Made by a program: the position numbers and the translations under genes. Shown one piece after another: positions 8,459 through 17,344 of a stretch of DNA of 64,000 nucleotides. This DNA comes from Epibacterium ulvae (GTDB lineage Bacteria; Pseudomonadota; Alphaproteobacteria; Rhodobacterales; Rhodobacteraceae): NCBI RefSeq assembly GCF_900102795.1, contig NZ_FMWG01000008.1, positions 1-64,000 of the forward strand. The letters run 5' to 3'. The notes beneath the pieces are model-generated. The model saw only the letters and a program-made list of their open reading frames with translations. It was not told where the DNA came from and ran no database searches. Position 1 is the first letter of the stretch. Every line of letters starts with the position of its first letter.

Positions 8459-9145
8459 ATGTTCAAGATGATGACCACATTGATCCGCGGGCGCAGTCAC
8501 GACATGGCTGAGGCGATCACCGATGCCAATGCTCTGCCAATCCTGCAGCAGCAATTGCGCGATGCTGCAAATGGGTTAGCACAATCGAAGCGAGCCGTGG
8601 CGGTGGTGATGGCGCATGCAAAACGAGAGAAACAGTCAGCCGCCAATGTAGAAAGGCAATTGGCGGATCTGGAAGATCGCGCGCTGGACGCCTTGCAAAA
8701 GGATCGCGAGGATCTGGCGATGGAGGCTGCCTCGGCGATTGCCGAACTGGAGGCAGAGCGGGGCGCTTGCGAGATCGCGATTGCGCAATACGAAGGCGAA
8801 ATTTCCAAGCTACGTGAACAGGTCACTCTGGCCGAGCGACGCCTGCGCGCCCTTCAGCGTGGTAAACAGATTGCCGATGCCGCTCAACGCACCCAGAAAT
8901 TGCGCGGCACAATGCCTGATGGTGTGTTGACCAGCCTTAGAGAGGCCGAAAACACACTAGAGCGTCTGCAAGCCCGCCAGTTCCATTCCGAAGAAGTCGA
9001 GACGGCCTTGGCCGACCTCAACGCGTCGTCCAGTGCAGAAGCGACAAGTGCCCGTCTGGCTGCAGCGGGCTGTGGCGCGCCTTTGCGCTCAGAGGCGGCA
9101 GATGTCTTGGCACGGCTGCGGTCCAAAACGACGGCGTCTGCGTGA
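8459..9145 (+). CDS. pspA: PspA/IM30 family protein
   Basis: A 228-residue member of the PspA/Vipp1 family: peripheral membrane proteins that form ESCRT-III-like assemblies on damaged or stressed inner membranes. The opening FKMMTTLIRGRSHDMAEAIT corresponds to the amphipathic first helix. Long charged coiled coils follow (about residues 25-150, for example LADLEDRALDALQKDREDLA and KLREQVTLAERRLRALQ). GGAG at 8445-8448 precedes the ATG. It is the first gene of a pspA / yiaAB-like / DUF4105 series on the plus strand. No PspF-type activator is near; control appears to be by the divergent TetR. Confidence 0.87.
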   Translation: MFKMMTTLIRGRSHDMAEAITDANALPILQQQLRDAANGLAQSKRAVAVVMAHAKREKQSAANVERQLADLEDRALDALQKDREDLAMEAASAIAELEAERGACEIAIAQYEGEISKLREQVTLAERRLRALQRGKQIADAAQRTQKLRGTMPDGVLTSLREAENTLERLQARQFHSEEVETALADLNASSSAEATSARLAAAGCGAPLRSEAADVLARLRSKTTASA

Positions 9146-9231
9146 CACTAGACCCGCACCTCATTCCCAAGGCGTGCAGGTGCTGCAGCAGAAACACAAC
9201 TCAAATCTGAAGAATTTCTAGGAAAATAGTG

Positions 9232-9516
9232 ATGACCCAACATACTCCCAAAGTGACCCAGAAGGCTTGGAACAGCTTCACCTATATCATGTTCGCTATT
9301 GCGACGGTTATGATGGCAGGCGGCATCTGGTCGCTTCAGGCAAGTTTTACGGCAAAAGGGTATTATGCCATGGCGGCGCTAATGCTTGTCTATACCACTG
9401 CTGCCGTCACCAAGGCTATTCGTGACAAGGAAGAAAGCGATCGCATTTACAACAAGATCGAAGAGGCGCGCACCGAACGTATGTTGGCCGAAGTGTCAGC
9501 CAAAGACGAAGACTAA
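9232..9516 (+). CDS. YiaA/YiaB family two-helix inner membrane protein
   Basis: A 94-residue protein with two hydrophobic helices (about residues 15-35, FTYIMFAIATVMMAGGIW, and 42-60, YYAMAALMLVYTTAAVT) joined by a short loop. A charged C-terminal tail (AIRDKEESDRIYNKIEEAR) follows. This matches the yiaA/B two-helix domain. The ATG at 9232 follows AGGAAA; a GTG three bases earlier is possible. It lies 86 bases after pspA and 74 before the next gene, consistent with one transcript. The biochemical role of the family is not established. Confidence 0.85.
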   Translation: MTQHTPKVTQKAWNSFTYIMFAIATVMMAGGIWSLQASFTAKGYYAMAALMLVYTTAAVTKAIRDKEESDRIYNKIEEARTERMLAEVSAKDED

Positions 9517-9590
9517 GTTGCCGTGCCCGCGTCGGATACCTGCGCGCGGGCCAAGTTTTCTTCCCGATTTTCTGATTTAAGAGCAGTACG

Positions 9591-10568
9591 ATGATCCATA
9601 TCGCATATATTTTCTTCCATGGGCTCTTTGGTCTCACCCTTTTGGCATACGGCGCATGGTCGACAACCGCGATCTGGTTGAACCTGTCGGGTGTTCCCCG
9701 CATTTTGGCGCTTGGCCTGCTGTTTGGTCTGGTATTGGCGACCCTTGCTGCACGTATTTATAAACGGAGCTGGGGTTGGCTGGGGTTTGTCCTCTCTGCC
9801 GTGGTGGTGACGGGCTGGTATCAGACAATTCAGCCGCGTGCGGACCGCGAATGGGCCACTGACGTGTCCAGAGGGGTTAAGGCTCTGGTGGATGGCTCTC
9901 ATGTCACCTTGACCAATCTGCGTGATTTTAAGTGGCAGAGCGAAGACAGCGCCACAGAACGTTGGATCACGCAGGACTTTGACCTGGACCAATTGGACAG
10001 TGTGGAGATGCTAACCTCGGTCTGGAGCAACCCTGACATTGCTCATCTTTTGGTGAGTTTCGGGTTCGCCGATGGCAAACGGGTGGTGTTCTCTGTTGAG
10101 ATTCGCCGCGAAAAGGGTGAGAAGTTCAGTGAAATCGGTGGGTTTTTCCGCCAGTTCGAACTGGTGCTGATTGGCGCGACCGAACGGGATATTGTCAAGC
10201 TGCGCACCGATTATCGCGGCGAAGAGGTTCGCATGTTTCCAGTCAATTTGACTCCAGACCAGCGGCGCGCTCTATTCATGTCCTATGTTGGCTTGGCCCA
10301 GGAGCTTGAACGTAAGCCCAGGTTTTACAATACGATTTCAGCCAATTGCACAACAGTGGTCTATGGATTGGCGCGCAATCTGAAATCGGATTTGCCTCTT
10401 CGGAAAAGCTTGATCCTGTCGGGCCGATTGCCGCAATACTTGGATGGTTTGGGCGTGCTTGGCGGTGACGGTACATTGCAGGAACGCCACAATGCGGCAT
10501 TGTTGCCCGGGCCCGCCGAACGCGAAACATCCGATCTGCCGTACTCACAAGCCATTCGGGCGCGCTAA
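9591..10568 (+). CDS. DUF4105 domain membrane protein
   Basis: A 325-residue protein. Three N-terminal transmembrane helices lie between residues 1 and about 80 (HIAYIFFHGLFGLTLLAYGA, ILALGLLFGLVLATLAARIY, WGWLGFVLSAVVVTGWY). A soluble domain follows with WITQDFDLDQLDSVEML, HLLVSFGFADGKRVVFSVEI and FYNTISANCTTVVYGLAR. The N-x-CTT signature and the FSVE strand fit DUF4105, a lipocalin/papain-like domain of unknown function in bacterial envelopes. As the last gene of the PspA module it probably acts at the inner membrane. Confidence 0.85.
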   Translation: MIHIAYIFFHGLFGLTLLAYGAWSTTAIWLNLSGVPRILALGLLFGLVLATLAARIYKRSWGWLGFVLSAVVVTGWYQTIQPRADREWATDVSRGVKALVDGSHVTLTNLRDFKWQSEDSATERWITQDFDLDQLDSVEMLTSVWSNPDIAHLLVSFGFADGKRVVFSVEIRREKGEKFSEIGGFFRQFELVLIGATERDIVKLRTDYRGEEVRMFPVNLTPDQRRALFMSYVGLAQELERKPRFYNTISANCTTVVYGLARNLKSDLPLRKSLILSGRLPQYLDGLGVLGGDGTLQERHNAALLPGPAERETSDLPYSQAIRAR

Positions 10569-10654
10569 TCAGTTTGGGCTTGATATCCAGACGTTTGCGA
10601 GGGCCGTGATGGAGGGTGGTGCCAGTCCAGATTTCGCCAGCAAGGCCGGGTCAG

Positions 10655-11575
10655 TTAGGTCTCTTTTGCAAAGGCGGCGCGCTGTCTCTTAGACTTGTAG
10701 GTCCAAGCGATAAAACGGCTTGTTTTTTGTCCCTGTGCCATGTCGGTGACTTTAAACTCAGCAACCTTGGCTTTCTTTAGGATGCGGGAGAGAGGCTGGA
10801 GATTATCTTTTTTGGACACCAAGGAGGTAAACCACAGGCACTGGTTCGTGAATTCCATGCTTTGTTGAACCATGCGCGCAACGAATTTAATCTCGCCGCC
10901 GGGGCACCAAAGTTCAGCGTTTTGGCCTCCAAAGTTGAGTTGTGTCGAGCGTCCTTTGCCAAGGTTCGCCCATTTCCGTTGGGTCCCCTTGCTCGCCTTC
11001 TCAATTGATCCATGGAACGGTGGATTGCACATGGTCAAGTGAAAGCGATCTTTGGGTCGGATTACTCCGCGAAAGATGTTCTCAGGTTTGTTCTGACGCC
11101 GAACAGCGATATCCAACTTGTTGAATGCGCATATTTTCATTGCGGATTTGATCGCGCCTGTATCGATATCAACGCCTGTGAAGTGCCAACCGTATTCGTG
11201 CTGTCCGGTAAGCGGGTAGACTAGGCTAGCACCGGTGCCGATATCCAGCACTTTGATATGACGGCCTCGCGGGATTTCTTGGTTGTTGCTCTGGGCAAGC
11301 AAATCGGCGAGATAGTGGATATAGTCGACCCGGCCTGGGATTGGCGGACATAGATAGCCTGCGGGAATATCCCAAGAATTAATGTCGTAATGTGTCTTTA
11401 GCAGTGCGCGGTTCAGCATGCGGACGGCATCGGCGTCTTGAAAGTTGATTGTCGCTTGACCGGATGGATTGCTGATTGTGAAGGCTTCAAGCTCAGGGGT
11501 CTGCGCGACCAAACGTGCAAAGTCATAACCTTCTGAATGTTGATTGCGGGGGTGCAGCTTCGTTTTTGTGGCCAT
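10655..11575 (-). CDS. rlmF: 23S rRNA (adenine(1618)-N(6))-methyltransferase
   Basis: RlmF transfers a methyl group from SAM to N6 of A1618 of 23S rRNA. The 306-residue protein (start ATG at 11575, GAGAAGG upstream; a TTG start at 11593 is less likely) has the family opening KTKLHPRNQHSEGYDF, the SAM motif LDIGTGASLVYPL (about residues 110-122) and the catalytic NPPFHGS (about 184-190). NFGGQNAELWCPGGE and the C-terminal KTSRFIAWTY are also family landmarks. It stands alone, facing the accessory region to its right, and shows no damage. Confidence 0.93.
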   Translation of the reverse strand: MATKTKLHPRNQHSEGYDFARLVAQTPELEAFTISNPSGQATINFQDADAVRMLNRALLKTHYDINSWDIPAGYLCPPIPGRVDYIHYLADLLAQSNNQEIPRGRHIKVLDIGTGASLVYPLTGQHEYGWHFTGVDIDTGAIKSAMKICAFNKLDIAVRRQNKPENIFRGVIRPKDRFHLTMCNPPFHGSIEKASKGTQRKWANLGKGRSTQLNFGGQNAELWCPGGEIKFVARMVQQSMEFTNQCLWFTSLVSKKDNLQPLSRILKKAKVAEFKVTDMAQGQKTSRFIAWTYKSKRQRAAFAKET

Positions 11576-11779
11576 GGGGACGCCTTCTCTCAAATTTTTT
11601 GACGTCGCTCATCAGACGGTTTCCCGCTTGTAGGCTGAGATCCGCGAAGAGTAAAATGGAGAGAATGCGTACCCGTCGTTTCGTTTTGCTTGCGCAGTTC
11701 ATTTGGAGTGTAACCGTTGCCATCAGGGCCTTGCTGCGTTTGCCCGCCCGCGGGATACACACTGCCATTTCTACGAGCG

Positions 11780-12501
11780 ACTTCCATCATTGGCCCTGAG
11801 CGGACCTTAGGTGGTGACCACCCTTCTTCAATATCCCGGAGAACGTTGGGGGACAAATTTGCTGTAGTCGTGATGGTGCCATGCCCGCCATATTCCAATA
11901 CCGGCCAAAGCAGGTGGTCGTCGCCAGTGTATGGCGAGATCAGGATACGCATTAATGAAGGTAAATGTTGAAATAAGGTTGCCGGAACTGTCCTGGAGAC
12001 CCGCAGATGCATTTGGAAATGTGGTCACAAGGCGCTGGATTGCGTCCACGCTTAGCTCATCACCGGCAGTTTCAGGGAAATGGTAGAGCACGATGTTTTG
12101 GGCATTCGTCCTAAGGCGGCGCACAAATTGCTGATAGAAGTCTACGATCCCATCGTCATCAGTTGGCCTGGAGAAAAACGGTGGAAGGACCAGTGTATTT
12201 GCGGATCTTTTATTTATCGCATGATTGCTCAGTGTCATCGTGTTTTCGGTGGATGCACAGCTCGTCCCAACAAGCAGCGAAGAAGACAAAATGCCTTGCG
12301 CATGATTTCATCCAAGGCGCGTTACCGTGCCATAATGCCGTATGAGGGGCTTTCACCGGCCGTGCCGAATAACAGAGCGCCATAGCAGCCATTGCGAAGG
12401 ACCCAATCTCAATGGAGCTACAGAAGGTCGGTATCTGTTTCGCTACTTGAGTTAGGTGGTGGTGTAACTAAAGCCGCGCAATATCTGGGTAAGTCGTTCA
12501 G
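11780..12501 (-). pseudogene. dihydrodipicolinate synthase family (DapA-like) pseudogene
   Basis: Pieces of one DHDPS/N-acetylneuraminate-lyase family protein follow one another on the minus strand in changing frames. They are DLPRYCAALVTP (near 12495), WVLRNGCYGALLFGTAGE (near 12410-12360), ALDEIMRKAF (near 12315), LVGTSCASTENTMTLSNHA, VLPPFFSRPTDDDGIVDFY, NIVLYHFPETAGDELSVDA, SAGLQDSSGNL, then after a frameshift at about 11930 YTGDDHLLWPVLEYGGHGTI and LRDIEEGW. A second frameshift lies near 12295, and several stops interrupt the 5' part. The catalytic Tyr (LYHFP) is recognisable, but the Schiff-base lysine position reads GLQDSSG instead of GLKDSSG. Beyond about 11780 the similarity fades. 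Confidence 0.85.
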
Positions 12502-12879
12502 ATGTGGCTCCAGCGTTCTTATCGCAAAGTAGCGAGAGGTCTCGATCGCGCGTTGGAAATTGGAAATAGTCCCCAACGCTCTTATCACCGGATGCCCAGT
12601 TTAGGGGGCATTCAAGATCCCATGAGAGCAGGTTTGCATATCCGATTGAGGCGGCCATACCCCTTAGGATGTACTGTGAAAATCGGCTTTGCTGGACCCA
12701 CTATCTGCGCGTAACATACTTTCCCTACAATCCATCGTACCCGTCCTGTTCCCGCTGTCTCTCCAGCAAGGTGCGGTTGCAACTCGCTGAACAGAATGAG
12801 CAATTGCAGGGTGGTTGTGAGGGCATAACTCTCCGAGAGTTACATAGGGAAGTCGTGGAAGAAACGCGCGTGAGGCGGT
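12502..12879. other. degenerate stretch between two pseudogenes
   Basis: No intact gene. On the minus strand, directly upstream of the DapA-like remnant and in the same frame, sequence reads SNFQRAIETSRYFAIRTLEP, which may be the tail of a lost neighbouring gene; I do not recognise it. At about 12790-12840 a segment (AATGAGCAATTGCAGGGTGG and GAGGGCATA) recurs near 34015-34055, next to the second metallophosphoesterase copy. Confidence 0.4.
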
Positions 12880-13434
12880 TCAGTCCAATTCGTTGCCGTG
12901 CTCGACGTCAGCCCAGTGTTTGTTCACGGGCAGCTTCCTTGCCCGGCGCTGAATATCGCCGATTTGCACCGGGTGAAAATCCCATTGATCGACGCCAACG
13001 TTGATGCTGTTGCGCGAGCCTGCCCATTGGTCGTGGACATGGCCAAAAGCTGCAGGGCCCCGCGGCGCGCGCCGTTCCAGGTGATCATCGGATAGTGGCA
13101 GAGCACCAGCGCTTGGGAGCTATCCTTGATTGCTTTGATGTCTGAAATGCTGTCCCATGGCAGCATCGCAACGGCCTCATCATCGCGATTGCCCACAATC
13201 AGATGCTTTCGGCCGGGGGGGCTGGTGAAACCAGTTTTCGAACTTTTGGGTATCAGAGGCCTGCTCAAAGGCGAAATCTCCAAGGATCCAGAGGTCGTCA
13301 TCAAACCCGACGCAGTTTTGCAGGTTACGGATCAGGGCCGCGTTCATCTCTTCTGTGGAGCTGTAGGGCCGCTTGCAGAACTCAATGATCCGCGCATGAC
13401 CGAAATGCAGGTCTGCTGTGTACCAATTGGCCAT
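12880..13434 (-). pseudogene. metallophosphoesterase pseudogene (decayed copy of 34108-34662)
   Basis: Starts MANWYTADLHFGHARIIEFC at 13434 and ends VEHGNELD at 12880, like the intact gene at 34108-34662. The reading frame shifts near 13222 (after FENWFHQ; the plus strand has a run of G, GGGGGG, here) and again near 13050, where the intact copy reads LQLFGHVHDQWAGS. The metal-binding pieces DLHFGH, GDFAF and CHYP are still visible, but in the phosphoesterase motif GNHDDE the His has become Arg (GNRDDE). It was a calcineurin-like phosphoesterase and is now clearly dead. Confidence 0.88.
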
Positions 13435-14181
13435 GTCACGCTCCTTTAGAAACTCCAAGGTACTGAACTGCGCCAGCCATCGCGACAAATTTATGGGCGG
13501 CGCAAAGGAGCGCATGCAGTCTCCGGGCGGGAAGAGGGCAGTTTTGACTTTCAGACCGCAAGACAGGCGGAACAACCACGTACAGGCGCAGATTTCATCA
13601 GGGTTTGTGTCTTGGCTAGGCTAAGTACGTCTTCTCGCTGGATAAATCTAAATTCAAGCTAGACGTCATACGATGATGTGCCGTCCAGCGAGATTTTGAC
13701 TCTGGTGAAACCTTAACATGTTGATGTCGAAGTAAATCGCTAAGCTGGTCCAAAATGAAGTTCGATTTTGTCCAGGCAGAAGTTGAGTTTTGGTATGCAC
13801 GGGACCGTTCAATGACCGCGGACGGCAGAGGGGGGAGACAGCCCCGCTCCCTACAGTTTTCTCCGAACAGCTAACGTTGTGATCGACCCCCTTGAAATGA
13901 GGTATTCCGGCCTTGCGGCATTTGTTGTGATGCCCGTGACCGCGGTCCAATCGCTGCAGGTATGACCAAGTTGGGGGGAAATTTCCCCCAAGCGTTGATG
14001 GTTGGCAGTGGACACCCAATGTCCGTTTGAAAGCCGATTTTAGAAGGGTCGTATTCCTTGGCCTTGTCTTGTAGCGCAATTGCATCGGATTGAACTAATC
14101 TGATGGCAATCGGGGCAAAGATGTGCCGTCTTGCCCTGAACCGGATTTACACGGTTCGCATTGATAGCAGCACATAGGTTT
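13435..14181. other. gene-free accessory stretch with a 24-bp repeat and a palindrome
   Basis: No supported gene over about 750 bases. It contains the 24-bp sequence at 13637-13660 that recurs exactly at 34862-34885. It also contains a near-perfect palindrome at 13971-13991 (TTGGGGGGAAATTT then CCCCCAA). It ends just before the two-gene PLD cassette, so that cassette's promoter must lie here; no clear -35/-10 pair stands out. Confidence 0.4.
13637..13660. repeat. 24-bp exact repeat, copy 1
   Basis: The sequence GCTGGATAAATC...AAGCT, 24 bases, is identical at 34862-34885. Each copy lies about 200 bases upstream of one metallophosphoesterase copy (starts at 13434 and 34662). The DNA between repeat and gene is not similar in the two places, so this looks like a mobile or repeated boundary element and not a simple tandem duplication. 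Confidence 0.75.
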
Positions 14182-15711
14182 ATGAAGATGGCTCCAGTTG
14201 ATTTCCCGTTCGAGCACGCGATCGTTCGGTTCAGTTGTTTGCAGCCAAAAGGTGCGCAGGTCCCGCATCTTGTCTTTGCTTCCGTTGAAATGCTGCCGCG
14301 CGGGCGGGCACTGCCGGATGAGACGCCGCTTGATGACAAAGGGTTCCCGCCCAGCCTTTCCACAAAAGCAGGGCGGCTGATGTTCCGTCGTGTGGCTTTA
14401 TCAGCTCAGGCTGCGCTTGACTGGTATCGCCGTCTCAATACGCTTCCAGATGCGACCGGACCGCATATTGGCCGCGCGCTTTGCCATGGCCCCCTCGCGG
14501 ATGAACCCTCATGGTCAGATGACATCTGGCCAGCGCTGGTGGTGCCGATCCCACCATCGGTCTTTCCCGGGCCTGCGGAGGATGATCGAATTGATCCTTT
14601 CTCTGGCAAAAACAGAGAGGCGGTGCGGGTACATCGACGTTTGTCTGTTGGGGATCCTGCGGTGGACGCTCTTCGAGACCTTGCCGAAGAAAAGAAGCAG
14701 AAAGCCTTTGAGTGGCTTCGTTTGCGGATTTGGGTGGATTTTACGCTTTACCCGGAAATGCTTGGTTCGGCGGTGCTGATCGCTCCAGATCCAGAGTTGC
14801 GCAATCTGGCGACGCGCCTTGACCGGGACGCAGCGGGCGTTGAGACAATCGTCGCGGAGCCGGACTGGCGCGTGGCTCCGGCCAAGCCCCTGGAACTGGT
14901 GGTGCGGGAGCAGCGCCATGGCGGGCTGTCTTTGGCCAAAACGTTCAGCTTGCAGGGTGACGATCCGGTCAGAATACCTCGGCGAAGCCCTGTTCGAGAG
15001 ATCGCATGGGATGTGGTTCATCCTGACCGTGGTGTCATAGCCGCGATGCCGATGACTGGGTTTGGGCGCTCGACCCACTCGCAGAGCCATGTGATGGGAC
15101 GAAAAATCACCATCGAAGGCAAGGATGGTCGCGGGAAAAAAGCACCGTCTTCGTCGCGCGTTGTGCAAGAGGTCGCAAGCGTTGAAACGGTACAGGTTGG
15201 AACGCCCCTTACGCCTATTGGCCGCCTTAACGAGGGCGCGCAACTGCGTCGTCTCAGGCGTGCGCAAGCTTCGGAGTTCTGGCTGGATGACCCGACCCAG
15301 GCGCGCGATGTGATCCACGGCATCCTGTCAAAGGCGCGAAACGTGATCACATTGGTCGACCCTTACGCCGATGGGTTGGACCTTGCAGATTATGGTGCAT
15401 TCAGTACGGGCGCCAAGGTCCGCATGTTGACGGCGGAGCAAAGCACGACAGGCCGCGCATTTGTCGCGCTTCCCCAAGGCATCACTGCGCTGAGAGAACT
15501 TGGCCGACGTGTTACCGTCCGGCGGATGCCGCAGAATGCACTGCATGATCGCTTCCTGGTGGTCGACAGGGCGGTCTGGTCTTTGGGTGCGAGCCTGAAC
15601 GGTGTTGGCCAACAGGCCACCATGCTGGTGCGCCTGAGAGAGGCTCGGCCTGTGTGCAAACGATTGATGCAGCTTTGGCTGAAGGCGGCACCGATTGAGG
15701 GGGCGAAATGA
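14182..15711 (+). CDS. phospholipase D-like domain protein of a two-gene cassette
   Basis: A 509-residue protein. The C-terminal fifth carries a single HKD-like motif: H455, R457 (Lys in canonical PLD), D462, then after six residues G-A-S-L-N. It is preceded by VITLVDPYADGLDL, ALRELGRRVTVRRMP and QNALHDRFLVVD. This is the fold of PLD-family nucleases and phosphodiesterases, which act as dimers when they hold one motif. The N-terminal 370 residues (PVDFPFEHAIVRFSC, AALDWYRRLNTLP, VHRRLSVGDPAVDALRDLAE) match nothing I can name with certainty; proteins annotated VPA1262 family have a similar plan, from memory. The start is uncertain (ATG 14182 or 14188, TTG 14161). It is 67 bases before the next gene. 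Confidence 0.7.
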   Translation: MKMAPVDFPFEHAIVRFSCLQPKGAQVPHLVFASVEMLPRGRALPDETPLDDKGFPPSLSTKAGRLMFRRVALSAQAALDWYRRLNTLPDATGPHIGRALCHGPLADEPSWSDDIWPALVVPIPPSVFPGPAEDDRIDPFSGKNREAVRVHRRLSVGDPAVDALRDLAEEKKQKAFEWLRLRIWVDFTLYPEMLGSAVLIAPDPELRNLATRLDRDAAGVETIVAEPDWRVAPAKPLELVVREQRHGGLSLAKTFSLQGDDPVRIPRRSPVREIAWDVVHPDRGVIAAMPMTGFGRSTHSQSHVMGRKITIEGKDGRGKKAPSSSRVVQEVASVETVQVGTPLTPIGRLNEGAQLRRLRRAQASEFWLDDPTQARDVIHGILSKARNVITLVDPYADGLDLADYGAFSTGAKVRMLTAEQSTTGRAFVALPQGITALRELGRRVTVRRMPQNALHDRFLVVDRAVWSLGASLNGVGQQATMLVRLREARPVCKRLMQLWLKAAPIEGAK

Positions 15712-15778
15712 TATGCCCGAAGACCCGTCCTGGAAGAGGTGTTTCGATAGGGTTTAATGCATTGAAGGAAAACCAGAG

Positions 15779-17344
15779 ATGACTTTGCACTGGCCGGATG
15801 AGGATATCGACCGTTCCAACCGAGTTCGCGTGGAGATGGAGCATTTTTTGTCGGAGTACCGATCGCTGTCTCAACGGCTTGAGGCAGGGAGGTGTTTGAA
15901 TGACGTTGCCACCTCCCGACGCGACCCAGAAACAGACGCAACCGCTGTTGAGCCCATCTCTCCCGATCTGGCGGCGCGCATTCGGCAGGAGGACAGCGGC
16001 TCATGGCTGCGGATCGGGGATGGCCTGCGTGCAGAAGTTGCCCTTGCGGAGGCGGCCGACCTGCCGCCTGTCGATGCAGCGCATCGGCTTGGCTTGGACT
16101 GCAGTACGCCGGTCGGAAAACAGCTTGTCGTAGAGGCTTTGGTGAATGCGACGTTCCGCGACCATATTGTCGAAGGGCTGTGCACCGCTTTTGCCCAACC
16201 GCCAGTCTTTCGCGATGACGGAAGGGCCGATGAACCCAATCAAATTGTTGAGGGCGCGCGTCAGGCCATTCTTCAGTCTCGCGCAGACTGGGCCCAGCCT
16301 GAAAAGCGCAACCTTCACGAGTTGCGAACGACCTTCTTGTGGGCTTCACAAGTTACGCTCGTCACACCGATCCATTGCTTGATGGCCCCCTTGTCGCATG
16401 CCGCACCAGACGTGGCGATAGATCTGCTCGAGAGCATGCCATCGCCACTTGATGCTGTGCTCTGCCTTGAGTGGGTCCATCTGGACGTCGAAAGTTTTGA
16501 GGCCTGGGCACGCGCCATTCGAAATGCCCCGTCTGCCTGGGATGAAGGCGGTTGGATCGGCAGGCATGGCGCGGCGCGCGGTCTTGCGCTGCCACTGCTT
16601 CTGTGGCGCGCAGAAGGACACCTGAGGTATATGCCCCTCGACACTGAGGCGGTACGTGCCACGCCCAACGACGTCGCACAAGTGGTCCGCAATCGCGCAG
16701 AAGGGGGTGTCACAGCATGGCGCTGGTGCGCCGACCTGCTGGGGCAGGCCAACCAACGCGAGCGGGATGGGCGCTCCGGCCTCGAAGACGGGACCTATCG
16801 AACCGCGCAGGCTCTGGCGCGGAACGGTGGTTGGGCAAGCTTCGATCCCGGTACGGGACGTGATGCGCTGCTTCTTGAAGCAGCGTGCCGCCTGGCTCCG
16901 GACGCACAGAACATCCCGGCTCATCTTGCTTCGCTGCTCCCAACTAAGCCGGAGCAATTCATTCGTGGGACGAGCGGCGCGGATCTTTCCTGGGCAGCTT
17001 TTGGCCTTGCGGGCCATCCGCCCTTTGGTCCTGTCACGCGTCTCTTGTCGAAGGCCTTCACAGGATCGGCCGGAGCTGAGCGCCTGTCCTCGCTCTGGAA
17101 TAAAGCGCTGGTGTTGCGCGAGCTGGCCGCTGGCGGTGTCCTAAACGACCAAGAAGATGACGCGAGTGACCACCGCAACCCTGCGGCTCCATTGCATCTG
17201 ATTGTAACAATGGGAATTGCAGCAGCAGAGCTATGCGACGGTGAAAGTCGCGAGGCTGCCGACAGCCTTATTCTGGAGGTAGACGCTATGCTGGAGGAAT
17301 TCCGCCCCTGGGATGGGCATGGCTATCGAGTATTGTTTGAGTAG
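15779..17344 (+). CDS. unknown helical protein, partner of the PLD-like protein
   Basis: A 521-residue acidic, alanine- and leucine-rich protein that I do not recognise. AAGGA sits about 9 bases upstream of the ATG. It appears almost wholly alpha-helical (for example LRAEVALAEAADLPPVDAAH, LLLEAACRLAPDAQNIPAHL, LSSLWNKALVLRELAAGGVL), as in an alpha-solenoid scaffold. No signal peptide, membrane segment, Walker motif or metal cluster is visible. It follows the PLD-like gene at 67 bases on the same strand, so the two are probably co-transcribed and may work together. Long antisense frames over it are codon-bias artefacts. Confidence 0.65.
   Translation: MTLHWPDEDIDRSNRVRVEMEHFLSEYRSLSQRLEAGRCLNDVATSRRDPETDATAVEPISPDLAARIRQEDSGSWLRIGDGLRAEVALAEAADLPPVDAAHRLGLDCSTPVGKQLVVEALVNATFRDHIVEGLCTAFAQPPVFRDDGRADEPNQIVEGARQAILQSRADWAQPEKRNLHELRTTFLWASQVTLVTPIHCLMAPLSHAAPDVAIDLLESMPSPLDAVLCLEWVHLDVESFEAWARAIRNAPSAWDEGGWIGRHGAARGLALPLLLWRAEGHLRYMPLDTEAVRATPNDVAQVVRNRAEGGVTAWRWCADLLGQANQRERDGRSGLEDGTYRTAQALARNGGWASFDPGTGRDALLLEAACRLAPDAQNIPAHLASLLPTKPEQFIRGTSGADLSWAAFGLAGHPPFGPVTRLLSKAFTGSAGAERLSSLWNKALVLRELAAGGVLNDQEDDASDHRNPAAPLHLIVTMGIAAAELCDGESREAADSLILEVDAMLEEFRPWDGHGYRVLFE

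Noticed and set aside
13971-13991. G/C palindrome as a possible transposon end
   Set aside because: No matching inverted copy was found in the window and no transposase lies next to it.
15390-16349. 319-codon open frame on the minus strand across the PLD cassette
   Set aside because: Its composition is rich in Arg, Pro and Ser as expected for an antisense shadow of GC-rich codons, and it spans the end of one gene and the start of another.
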